Part shown: piece after piece, positions 1-5,510 of the stretch | How the letters are laid out: each line of letters begins with the position of its first letter | How positions within the stretch are numbered: the stretch's first letter is position 1 | Origin: Rhodospirillaceae bacterium | GTDB lineage: Bacteria; Pseudomonadota; Alphaproteobacteria; UBA828 | Assembly: GCA_028819955.1 (NCBI GenBank) | Contig: JAPPKP010000008.1 | Span: forward strand, 1 to 5,510 | Length of the DNA stretch: 5,510 nt | Reading direction: 5' to 3' | Made by a program: the position numbers and the translations under genes | Notes under the pieces: generated by a model | Seen by the model: only the letters and a program-made list of their open reading frames with translations | Databases searched by the model: none | Told to the model about the DNA's origin: nothing

Positions 1-512
1 TTGGCGAGCAGCATGCGGTTCATCTCTTCGTCGAGCACGCCGCGCTTGTAGAGCTTGATGCCGGGATAGATCGTGCCTTCCTGGAAGACGTCGACGGTGT
101 CGGTGGAGTAGGGGTCCTTGCCCCCGATGTCGAGCAGATGTCCCTTGATGGTGGTGTAGCCGATCAGCTCAGCATCATTGAGGAACACCGGCATCACCAG
201 GGCCAGGTCCTGCTGGTGGGAGCCCATGCCGAAGGGATCGTTGTAGATGATGATGTCGCCGGGCTCGAGGTTCTCCTCGCCGCCCACCGATGCGACCGCG
301 CTGTCCACGCAGAAGTTCATCGTGCCCATGAAGATCGGCATGCTCGGCGCCTGGGCCAGCATGCGGATCTGGCGATCGTAGATCGCGACGGCGAAGTCCA
401 GCACCTCGACGATGCACGGCGAGAACGCGGTGCGCACGATCGCCCGCTTCATCTGGTTGGCGGCGATATTGAGCGAGTTGCGCACGACCTCGGTGGTGAC
501 CGGATCGGCGTC
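1..512. repeat. Diverged direct repeat, copy 1 (partner at 1767-2278)
   Basis: The 5' coding parts of the two hyuB paralogs form a direct repeat with a constant offset of 1766 bases and no insertions or deletions over the compared length (protein residues 18-187 of the left copy). Protein identity is 130 of 170 positions by my count. The longest identical block I found is 32 bases (76-107 and 1842-1873). Confidence 0.85.
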
Positions 513-563
513 GACCGCGCCCGATCCTCCGGCGACGCGGTAGGTGACCAGCTCGCGGGTCAT
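1..563 (-). CDS. hyuB: Hydantoinase B/oxoprolinase-family protein, second tandem copy (partial, 3' end outside window)
   Basis: This reading frame is open from an ATG at 563 to the window edge and gives 187 complete residues of a protein that is normally about 550-600 long. It is a HyuB-family subunit, the family of N-methylhydantoinase B, the C-terminal half of 5-oxoprolinase and the acetone carboxylase alpha subunit. It shows the N-terminal DPVTTEVVRNSL block (residues 20-31), the NDPFGMGSHQQD motif (108-119) and GHLLDIGG (141-148). By analogy with acetone carboxylase, H116, D119 and H142 are the likely metal ligands. The start is supported by GAAGGGA ending 8 bases upstream; an in-frame GTG two codons earlier is possible. 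It begins 29 bases after the stop of the upstream paralog, so the two are almost certainly co-transcribed. The pair is about 76% identical from residue 18 onward, while the first 17 residues are unrelated. The substrate is unknown; HyuB proteins usually work with an ATP-binding HyuA subunit, not seen here. Confidence 0.93.
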   Translation of the reverse strand, partial: MTRELVTYRVAGGSGAVDADPVTTEVVRNSLNIAANQMKRAIVRTAFSPCIVEVLDFAVAIYDRQIRMLAQAPSMPIFMGTMNFCVDSAVASVGGEENLEPGDIIIYNDPFGMGSHQQDLALVMPVFLNDAELIGYTTIKGHLLDIGGKDPYSTDTVDVFQEGTIYPGIKLYKRGVLDEEMNRMLLA

Positions 564-592
564 CGGCACAGTCCCTTCGGTTGGGGAGGAGC

Positions 593-2347
593 CTACTCGG
601 CGGCCACGCTCGCCTCGAACACGTGGGGGTAGTAGGCGCGGGCGTGATCCTCGCTGATGAGGCCCTCGCGCAGGTCGTCGAGCACCGCCTCGGGGTTGCG
701 CAGGGCGGCCGGTCCGTAGCCGCCCCCGCCGGCGGTGCGCATTTCGAGCGTCTCACCCGCTGCCAGTTTCAGCCGGGTCGCCTTGGTGATCTCCTCGCGC
801 TCGCCGTCGGCGCGGCGCACGTAGGCGACGTTGGCCCGGCATCCCTCGCCGCCGCCTGCCAGCCCCCAGGCCTTAGACTTGTTGCGCTCGATGACCACCG
901 TGACGAAAGATTCGGCCAGCATGGTGTAGTCCATGTCGAGACCCAGTCCGCCCCGGTGCTGCCCGGGCCCGCAGGTGTCGGGCGCCAACTCGAACTTGGT
1001 GATCAGCCAGGGGTCGCGGGATTCGTAGACCTCACACGGAATGTTGCGGGTCGCCGCTTCCATCGGGTGCATCAGGCAGCTCTGGCCGTCGCTCCTGGAC
1101 CAGGCGCCCTGGCCGCCCATATGCGGCATGCCCTCGGCCCACGGCTCGCCGGTCTCCTCGTCGACCCCCCACCACACGGTGGCCTGGATGTCGCAGTCGC
1201 TGGCCGCAGGCACCGCCTCCGGCATGACCTCGGACATGGCGCGCAGGATCACCTCCATCGCCTGCATTGCGGGAATGAAGTAGAGGAAGCTCGGCGCCGG
1301 CCACACCGGGTCGAACATGGTGCCGGGGCGGGTGACGATCTCGACCGGGCGGAAGTAGCCCTCGTTGACGTTGTCCCCGCCACCGGCGATCCACATGATC
1401 GCCATGCGGGTTGCCGATACGGTGGACGCGATCGGGCAGTTCACCGGCCCGTTCTGCATCGGCGGCGAGTTGGAGTAGTCGACGCGGACGGTCGAGCCCT
1501 CGACTTCGAGAGCGACCTCGAAGGGGATGGAGTCGGTGTCGACCCCGTTGTTGTCCATCATCCCGTGGGCGATGTAGCGGCCGTCCGGAATCTTCTCGAA
1601 ATAGCTGCGGATGACGGCCTCGCCGTGGTCGTACATGCGCTCGACGCAGGTCTCGACTTCATCGAGCCCGAAACGGTCGACCACATCGCACAAGGCAGCA
1701 GCGCCTGCGCGCACAGCAACCACCAGCGCTTCCACGTCGCCCACCACGTACTTGGGCACCCGTGAGTTGGCCACCAGCATGCGGTGGACCTCGTCGGAAA
1801 GCTCGCCCCGCTTGTATAGCTTCAGGCCGGGGAAGATCGTTCCTTCCTGGAAGACGTCGACGGTGTCGGTGGAATAGGGCTCCTTGCCGCCGATATCCTG
1901 GAGATGGGCCTTGATACCGGTGTATCCGATCAGCTCCCGGTCGCGATAGAACACCGGCATGATCAGCGCCGCGTCCTGCTGGTGCGAGCCGGTGCCGAAG
2001 GGATCGTTGTAGAGGATGATGTCGCCCGGCTCCAAAGCATCCTCGCCGCCTACCGCTTCGACTGCGGCTTCGACGCAGAAGTTCATGGTGCCCATGAAGA
2101 GCGGCAGCGTCGGCGCCTGGGCCAGCAGGCGCACCTCGCGATCGTAGATCGCCGCAGCGAAGTCCAGGACCTCGTAGATGGTCGGCGAGAAGGAGGTGCG
2201 CACCAGCGCACGCTTCATGTAGTTGGCCGCAACCTGCAGGGAGTGCCGCACCACCTCCGTGGTCACGGGATCGGCATCCTCGCCGAGATTCTTGCTCGGT
2301 GCGGCGCGATACGTGCGCGGCTCGCTCTCGCGGACAGCCTGGGTCAT
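593..2347 (-). CDS. hyuB: Hydantoinase B/oxoprolinase-family protein, complete (HyuB-like subunit)
   Basis: This is a complete 584-residue protein with the family's usual length. With a HyuA-type ATPase, HyuB proteins hydrolyse cyclic amides (hydantoins, 5-oxoproline) or carboxylate ketones (acetone, acetophenone) in the cytoplasm. Visible landmarks are DPVTTEVVRHSL (26-37), YNDPFGTGSHQQD (113-125), AHLQDIGG (147-154), GPVNCP (300-305) and the glycine-rich GGGGYG near the C terminus (540-545). H122, D125 and H148 match the expected metal ligands by analogy with the acetone carboxylase alpha subunit. I chose the ATG at 2347 because GGAGGGAGG lies 4-12 bases before it; a TTG 13 codons upstream stays in frame but would place this ribosome site inside the gene. 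The stop is TAG at 593-595. It follows the CoA-transferase gene by 133 bases and precedes a paralogous copy by 29 bases. The family call is sure; whether the enzyme is a hydrolase or a carboxylase is not resolved. Confidence 0.96.
   Translation of the reverse strand: MTQAVRESEPRTYRAAPSKNLGEDADPVTTEVVRHSLQVAANYMKRALVRTSFSPTIYEVLDFAAAIYDREVRLLAQAPTLPLFMGTMNFCVEAAVEAVGGEDALEPGDIILYNDPFGTGSHQQDAALIMPVFYRDRELIGYTGIKAHLQDIGGKEPYSTDTVDVFQEGTIFPGLKLYKRGELSDEVHRMLVANSRVPKYVVGDVEALVVAVRAGAAALCDVVDRFGLDEVETCVERMYDHGEAVIRSYFEKIPDGRYIAHGMMDNNGVDTDSIPFEVALEVEGSTVRVDYSNSPPMQNGPVNCPIASTVSATRMAIMWIAGGGDNVNEGYFRPVEIVTRPGTMFDPVWPAPSFLYFIPAMQAMEVILRAMSEVMPEAVPAASDCDIQATVWWGVDEETGEPWAEGMPHMGGQGAWSRSDGQSCLMHPMEAATRNIPCEVYESRDPWLITKFELAPDTCGPGQHRGGLGLDMDYTMLAESFVTVVIERNKSKAWGLAGGGEGCRANVAYVRRADGEREEITKATRLKLAAGETLEMRTAGGGGYGPAALRNPEAVLDDLREGLISEDHARAYYPHVFEASVAAE
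1767..2278. repeat. Diverged direct repeat, copy 2 (partner at 1-512)
   Basis: This is the N-terminal coding part of the complete hyuB gene, aligned without gaps to 1-512. It marks a gene duplication rather than a mobile element; no terminal inverted repeats or transposase are seen. Confidence 0.85.
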
Positions 2348-2351
2348 CTCG

Positions 2352-2360
2352 CCTCCCTCC
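2352..2360 (-). promoter_or_regulatory. Strong ribosome binding site that decides the hyuB start
   Basis: On the minus strand this reads GGAGGGAGG, two overlapping Shine-Dalgarno cores. The distal GGAGG leaves 8 bases to the ATG at 2347, which is near optimal. It settles the start in favour of that ATG over the in-frame TTG at 2386. Confidence 0.8.
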
Positions 2361-2384
2361 GCGTGCTGGTCCGACCGATGCGAC

Positions 2385-2414
2385 AAGCTAGCCCGGAATT
2401 CTTGCCGATGTCAC
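2385..2414 (-). promoter_or_regulatory. Possible internal promoter ahead of the hyuB pair
   Basis: In the 133-base gap (2348-2480) between the CoA-transferase stop and hyuB, the minus strand has GTGACA (2414-2409, five of six matches to TTGACA). After 18 bases comes TAGCTT (2390-2385, only three of six matches to TATAAT). A start near 2378 would give a leader of about 30 bases. The gap is long compared with the other spacings of this operon, which makes a second promoter plausible, but the -10 match is weak. Nothing else gene-like is seen in the gap. Confidence 0.2.
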
Positions 2415-2480
2415 GGCCTGCATCGCGCTCACGCCTTCGATCCTGGCGACGCGAGATGCGACCGCGGGACGAATTCTGGG
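2392..2480. repeat. Imperfect inverted repeat in the gap between the CoA-transferase gene and hyuB
   Basis: The arms are CCCGGAATTC (2392-2401) and GAATTCTGGG (2471-2480). They are complementary at 9 of 10 positions, with 69 bases between them. The right arm abuts the CoA-transferase stop codon. There is no T-run after either arm, so it is not an ordinary intrinsic terminator. Each arm also contains the palindrome GAATTC, so the match may be chance. Confidence 0.3.
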
Positions 2481-3683
2481 CTAACCGGCCTGGGGCTCCC
2501 GCCGATGCACCACCCGGTCTTCGGCGAGCCGGACGATGGCGGCTTCGTCATAGCCGAGCTCTTCGAGGATCGTCGCGTTGTCGGCACCGAGCCAGGGCGC
2601 GACAGACCGTATCTCGGCCGGGGTTTGGGTGAAACGGGCCGCCGGCCTTGGCTGGCGCACCGGGCCGAGATCGGGGTCCTCGCGGACCTCGATGATACCG
2701 TTCTCGACGACTTGGGGGTCCGCGATCACCTCGCTGCGCCTGAGCACCGGCGCGGCGGGGACGGTCTCTCGGTCGAAACGCGCGAGAATATCCGCCGTTG
2801 GCCACTTGGCGATCTCCCGGTTCATGATCGTCCGGCGCTCGGTCCGGTTGTGGCCGCGCGCGGCGGCGGTCTTGAAGCGCGGGTCCAGGGTCAGCTCCTC
2901 GCGGCCGAAGGCGCGGCACATCCCCGCCCATTCCGCGTCCGTGACGGCGGCCGCGGTGATATAGCCGTCGGCGGTCCGGAAGATCAGGTCGGGCCCCGCC
3001 TGCTCCTGCGCCGGATCCTGCTTGTTGTCGAGGAAGGTCAGCGGCGAACTCGCCTCCGGCCACAGGTAGGCGACCATGGTGTCGAGCATGGCGAGGCGGA
3101 CGTGCTGGCCCTTGCCGGTGCGTTCGCGCGCGAAGAGCGCCGCCGTGATCGCCTGCGCCGCGGTGAGCGATGTCGTCTTGTCGGGGACGATGGTGCGCAC
3201 CATGTGCGGGCGGCCCGTCTCGTTGTCGGTCTGGATGTCGCAGAGCCCGCAAAGCGCCTGGATGACCGAATCATAGACCCGCTGGTGCGCGTAAGGCCCC
3301 GACTCGCCGAAGCCGCTGATCGAGACGAAGACGATGTCGGGCTTGAGCGCGCGAACGACGTCCTCGCCGAGCCCCATGCGCTCGATTGCGCCGGGGCGAA
3401 AGTTCTGCACCAGCACGTCGGCCGTCGCGGCGAGCTTGCGGACGATGGCGAGCCCGTCTGCGGTCTTGAGGTCGATGCAGAGCGAACGCTTGGAGCGGTT
3501 GCAGGACAGGAACGTGGCGGACATGCCGCGGTGGACGACACCGTACTGCCGCATGATGTCGCCGGCCGGCGCTTCGATCTTGATCACGTCGGCGCCCTGG
3601 TCGGCCAGCATCATGGTCGCCACCGGGCCCGAGACCATGGTCGTCAGGTCGAGAACGCGGATGCCGTCGAGCGGGCCGGGCAT
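2481..3683 (-). CDS. Class III CoA-transferase (CaiB/BaiF family)
   Basis: This is a complete 400-residue protein, the normal length for family III CoA-transferases. These cytoplasmic dimers move CoA between carboxylic acids (for example formyl-CoA:oxalate, succinyl-CoA:benzylsuccinate, carnitine). The N terminus PLDGIRVLDLTTMVSGP (4-20) and ADQGADVIKIEAP (27-39) are typical. So are NRSKRSLCIDLK (62-73), ADVLVQNFRPG (88-98), SGFGESGPYA (123-132) and GKGQHVRLAMLD (190-201). D168 in VPDKTT sits where the family's catalytic aspartate (D169 of formyl-CoA transferase) is expected, so the enzyme appears active. The start ATG (3683) is 3 bases after the stop of the GST-like gene, and a GGAG inside the end of that gene leaves 9 bases, which points to translational coupling. 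The stop is TAG at 2481-2483. Next to HyuB genes it may activate the acid product of their reaction (inference); the acid cannot be named from sequence. Confidence 0.96.
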   Translation of the reverse strand: MPGPLDGIRVLDLTTMVSGPVATMMLADQGADVIKIEAPAGDIMRQYGVVHRGMSATFLSCNRSKRSLCIDLKTADGLAIVRKLAATADVLVQNFRPGAIERMGLGEDVVRALKPDIVFVSISGFGESGPYAHQRVYDSVIQALCGLCDIQTDNETGRPHMVRTIVPDKTTSLTAAQAITAALFARERTGKGQHVRLAMLDTMVAYLWPEASSPLTFLDNKQDPAQEQAGPDLIFRTADGYITAAAVTDAEWAGMCRAFGREELTLDPRFKTAAARGHNRTERRTIMNREIAKWPTADILARFDRETVPAAPVLRRSEVIADPQVVENGIIEVREDPDLGPVRQPRPAARFTQTPAEIRSVAPWLGADNATILEELGYDEAAIVRLAEDRVVHRREPQAG

Positions 3684-3686
3684 GGC

Positions 3687-4343
3687 TCAAATCTCCGGCA
3701 CGCTGCGCCCGCCATAGTTGCACGGATACGTCTCCGCGTAGGCGGGGCGCGCCCGCATGCGGATGCGGTAATCGCGCAGCCAGTCGGGCAGGGCGAGCTC
3801 GTAATGCTCGGCGGCATCCAGGCAGGACATGAAGAGAATGTCGGCGATGCTGAACGTCGCCCCCATCAGGAACGGGCCGGCGCCGGTGATCCTTTCCTTC
3901 ATGCAATCGAGCTGGTGGTCGAAATACTCGATCGCCGCACGGACGGCGATCGGCGACGCGCCGTATATCTCGACCAGGTCGCCATGGCGCCGGATGCTGT
4001 AGAGCGCGTTGGCGTCGAGCTCGCTCATCGCGAAGAAGCACCATTCGAGCAGCCGCGCCCGCCCGAGCGCGTCGTCGGGCACATAGACATGATCCGGCAC
4101 CGGAAACGTCTCGGTCATGTAGGTCATGATCGCCGCGCTCTCGGTCAGGCAGACGTCGCCGTGGACCATCGCCGGAATCTTGTGCCGTGGGTTGATGGCC
4201 AGGAATTCGGTGGTCTTGGTCTCGCCGGTGCGCGGGCCGATGGGGCGGTGCTCGTAGTCGAGGCCAAGCTCCTCGGCGAGCCAGAGCGTCCGATGAGTCC
4301 GCATCGTGCCGGCGCCCCAGAGGACCAGTTTTGGCGTCGTCAT
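3687..4343 (-). CDS. Glutathione S-transferase-like protein
   Basis: This is a complete 218-residue protein with the two-domain soluble GST layout. The thioredoxin-fold N-terminal half (about 1-80) carries NPRHKIPAM with the cis-proline at P57, followed by LTESAAI (66-72), where E68 and S69 would hold the gamma-glutamyl part of glutathione. The all-helical C-terminal half has the N-capping motif FSIAD (164-168). The position near residue 13 (GAGTMRTHR), where bacterial GSTs often have a catalytic Ser, Tyr or Cys, holds threonine, so the chemistry is uncertain. I chose the ATG at 4343, which has GGGAG ending 7 bases upstream; a TTG eight codons earlier is in frame but lacks such a site. It is the first gene of the minus-strand operon and lies 3 bases before the CoA-transferase gene. 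It might be a glutathione-dependent lyase, isomerase or dehalogenase for the pathway, or a detoxifying enzyme; sequence alone does not decide. Confidence 0.92.
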   Translation of the reverse strand: MTTPKLVLWGAGTMRTHRTLWLAEELGLDYEHRPIGPRTGETKTTEFLAINPRHKIPAMVHGDVCLTESAAIMTYMTETFPVPDHVYVPDDALGRARLLEWCFFAMSELDANALYSIRRHGDLVEIYGASPIAVRAAIEYFDHQLDCMKERITGAGPFLMGATFSIADILFMSCLDAAEHYELALPDWLRDYRIRMRARPAYAETYPCNYGGRSVPEI

Positions 4344-4386
4344 GTGGTCGCTCCCAAGGTGTCCCAAGCCAAGACAGTATCCGATC

Positions 4387-4433
4387 GATCCGGATCATAC
4401 CCGCGGCGGCGACGTCGCCTCTGCACTCGTGCA
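4387..4433. promoter_or_regulatory. Cluster of three palindromes, possible operators
   Basis: There are three perfect dyads in 47 bases: GATCCGGATC (4387-4396), GGCGACGTCGCC (4408-4419) and TGCAC-TC-GTGCA (4422-4433). They overlap and flank the candidate -10 box of the minus-strand operon, the usual place for repressor or activator sites. The dyads are unlike one another, so they would be sites for different proteins, or partly chance in GC-rich DNA. Confidence 0.35.
4394..4399 (-). promoter_or_regulatory. Candidate -10 box for the GST-led operon
   Basis: The minus strand reads TATGAT here (five of six matches to TATAAT). Transcription would start near 4386, giving a leader of about 43 bases. 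No good -35 box is found 16-18 bases upstream; that spacing falls on the GC-rich palindrome at 4408-4419. Activator-dependent transcription would fit this, but the call is weak. Confidence 0.3.
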
Positions 4434-4536
4434 AGCTGAACGATCGAGGCGCCGCAACGCCGCTTCTCTCGACAATAGCCACGAAACCTGGGCTGATGCG
4501 AACCTCCCACACTGCCCGGCTCTTCTTGCTCAATCC

Positions 4537-4553
4537 TTTGCCGCTATGGCAAA
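4537..4553. promoter_or_regulatory. Dyad TTTGCC-N5-GGCAAA, possible operator (LysR-like T-N11-A)
   Basis: This is a perfect 6-base inverted repeat with a 5-base spacer, 57 bases before the ATG of the solute-binding protein gene. The inner T4539 and A4551 fit the T-N11-A pattern of LysR-type regulator boxes. A position near the promoter of a transporter gene suits a substrate-responsive regulator. No regulator gene is in the window. Confidence 0.4.
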
Positions 4554-4594
4554 CTTTCCACCGCCTTTGCATGCGCGAGGCCGATTGGAATACA

Positions 4595-4601
4595 GGGAGG
4601 G
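4595..4601 (+). promoter_or_regulatory. Ribosome binding site of the solute-binding protein gene
   Basis: GGGAGGG contains a full GGAGG core (4596-4600), 10 bases before the ATG at 4611. Another ATG at 4603 lies too close to this site and reads only three codons before a stop that overlaps the real start, so 4611 is preferred. Confidence 0.75.
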
Positions 4602-4610
4602 AATGAAGTC

Positions 4611-5510
4611 ATGAGATCAGTAATCGTAGGGATCGCGGTTGCAATGGCGTTCGTTGTGACCGCTAGTTCTGCTTTGGCAGAACGTGTGCTTCGTATCGAA
4701 GAAGTGCCGATCGGTGAACTCGACCCCCACAAGGCGATCGATTACATCGACTCGATCATCAACTTCAATGTTTACGACACTCTTGTCTGGCCTAATCCCG
4801 ACGGCACCTTCAGCGGATTGCTTGCCGAGTCTTGGGAAGTCAGCGACGACGGCCTGAACTACACGTTCACGATGCGGGACGTGAAGTTCCATGACGGGTC
4901 CGTGGTCGATGCCCACGATGTCGTCTATTCGCTCGCCCGCACCCAGGCGATCGGCCAAGCCTATGCCAACCTGTTCGTCGGCCTCACGTCCACCGCCGTG
5001 GACGATCGCACGGCTCAGATCACGCTGCCCGCGACCAACGCCGCGTTTCTGTCAACGCTGGCCAGGCTCTCCATCGTGAACAGCGATCTCGCCAGGGCCA
5101 ACCAGCAGGAGGGCGATTTCGGCGAGAACGGCGACTACAGCTCTGCCTTCCTCTCGGGCAACGATGCGGGCTCCGGGGCCTACACGGTCGAGTCCCACAA
5201 CATGCAGGAACTCACGATCCTGAAGGCCTTCCCCGGCTATTTCGAGGCCTTCGATCCGTTGGCGCCGGAGACGGTCCAGATTCGTTACGGCATCAGCGCC
5301 GCGACCATGCGCACGCTGATGGCCAACGGCGAGCTCGATCTGTCCAACCAGTGGCATCCCTACGAGACCTACGGCGGACTCTCCGAGCTGGAAAACGTGG
5401 CGCTCACCACGGAGAAGGGTGTCGGCTACGTCGTCCTGCCCATCCACACGCAGATGGCGCCGACCGACGACGTGCACTTCCGGCGCGCGATGGTGTACGC
5501 GCTCAACTAC
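4611..5510 (+). CDS. ABC transporter family 5 solute-binding protein (partial, 3' end outside window)
   Basis: The frame is open from the ATG at 4611 to the window edge, giving exactly 300 residues of a protein family that is usually 500-600 long. It is a family 5 extracytoplasmic binding protein (peptide, nickel, opine or oligosaccharide importers; SBP_bac_5). A short basic start, a hydrophobic stretch (about 4-18) and the ALA-E site predict signal peptidase I cleavage after residue 23; there is no lipobox cysteine, so it should be a free periplasmic protein. Family marks are LAESWEVSDDG (71-81), VKFHDGSVVDAHDVVYS (91-107) and, near the edge, FRRAMVYALNY, the usual block before the second lobe. 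Permease and ATPase genes would be expected to the right. Being divergent from the HyuB/CoA-transferase operon, it may import that pathway's substrate (inference). The ligand cannot be predicted from this half of the protein. Confidence 0.95.
   Translation, partial: MRSVIVGIAVAMAFVVTASSALAERVLRIEEVPIGELDPHKAIDYIDSIINFNVYDTLVWPNPDGTFSGLLAESWEVSDDGLNYTFTMRDVKFHDGSVVDAHDVVYSLARTQAIGQAYANLFVGLTSTAVDDRTAQITLPATNAAFLSTLARLSIVNSDLARANQQEGDFGENGDYSSAFLSGNDAGSGAYTVESHNMQELTILKAFPGYFEAFDPLAPETVQIRYGISAATMRTLMANGELDLSNQWHPYETYGGLSELENVALTTEKGVGYVVLPIHTQMAPTDDVHFRRAMVYALNY

Larger units (their letters stand above)
4344..4610. other. Divergent intergenic control region
   Basis: This 267-base stretch separates the 5' ends of the GST-led operon (minus strand) and the solute-binding protein gene (plus strand), so it must hold promoters for both. 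It has four short dyads, listed separately: three clustered on the GST side (4387-4433) and one on the transporter side (4537-4553). No convincing gene is seen. Short frames such as 4571-4606 (11 codons) could be translated but have no support. Confidence 0.75.

Noticed and set aside
581..1765. A 394-codon plus-strand open frame opposite hyuB
   Set aside because: It is antisense to the complete hyuB gene, has skewed composition rich in His, Arg and Val, and shows no recognisable motif.
2348..2386. Longer hyuB product starting at TTG 2386 (597 residues)
   Set aside because: The ATG at 2347 has an excellent ribosome site immediately upstream, and the extra 13 residues do not resemble the family.
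4344..4367. Longer GST product starting at TTG 4367
   Set aside because: The ATG at 4343 has GGGAG at good spacing, and the normal GST N terminus begins right there.
2223..4439. A 738-codon plus-strand open frame opposite the CoA-transferase and GST genes
   Set aside because: It runs antisense across two well-recognised genes and into hyuB, is rich in Arg, His, Asp and Gly, and shows no domain. It is a by-product of GC-rich third positions.
4537..4553. Intrinsic terminator from the TTTGCC/GGCAAA stem
   Set aside because: The stem is only 6 base pairs and lies between two divergent gene starts, so no transcript needs to end there, and no T-run follows.
4548..4563. Sigma-54 promoter suggested by TGGCAAACTTT
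   Set aside because: The required -12 GC element at fixed spacing after the TGGC is missing.
3271..4572. A 433-codon minus-strand open frame over the GST and CoA-transferase genes
   Set aside because: It is a shifted frame of the two real genes; its translation is a low-complexity Arg/Pro/Ala/His mix, whereas the other frame gives clear GST and CoA-transferase families.
5052..5477. A 141-codon minus-strand open frame opposite the binding-protein gene
   Set aside because: It is antisense to a clear SBP_bac_5 coding region, with no motif or ribosome site support.

Overview
The window looks like chromosomal DNA from a GC-rich, Gram-negative bacterium. An alphaproteobacterium is the best guess, based on GC-rich third codon positions, good Shine-Dalgarno sites, a periplasmic-type substrate-binding protein and the mix of families. 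No marker gene fixes the taxon. It holds five protein genes (two of them cut by the window edges) around one divergent promoter region. I found no RNA gene, mobile element or CRISPR array.

Minus-strand operon, read right to left from about 4343 to 1: a glutathione S-transferase-like protein (3687-4343); a class III (CaiB/BaiF) CoA-transferase (2481-3683), 3 bases after it; a 133-base gap; a complete hydantoinase B/oxoprolinase-family (HyuB) protein (593-2347); and, 29 bases further on, a second HyuB paralog (1-563) whose 3' end lies beyond the left edge. The two HyuB proteins are about 76% identical over the 170 residues that can be compared, so this is a tandem gene pair. The second gene is easy to miss because its stop codon is outside the window.

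Plus strand: after a 267-base divergent intergenic region rich in short dyads, the first 300 codons of a family 5 (peptide/nickel/opine type) ABC transporter solute-binding protein with a clear signal peptide (4611 to the right edge).

Reading of the locus (inference): an ABC importer may bring in a small organic substrate. A HyuA/HyuB-type ATP-dependent enzyme (hydrolase or carboxylase) would act on it, and the class III CoA-transferase would convert the resulting acid to its CoA thioester. The GST may handle a glutathione-dependent step. The ATP-binding HyuA partner is not visible and would be expected just left of the window. The two HyuB paralogs and the HyuB, CoA-transferase and GST combination are the points most worth following up. 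The substrate cannot be deduced from this sequence.
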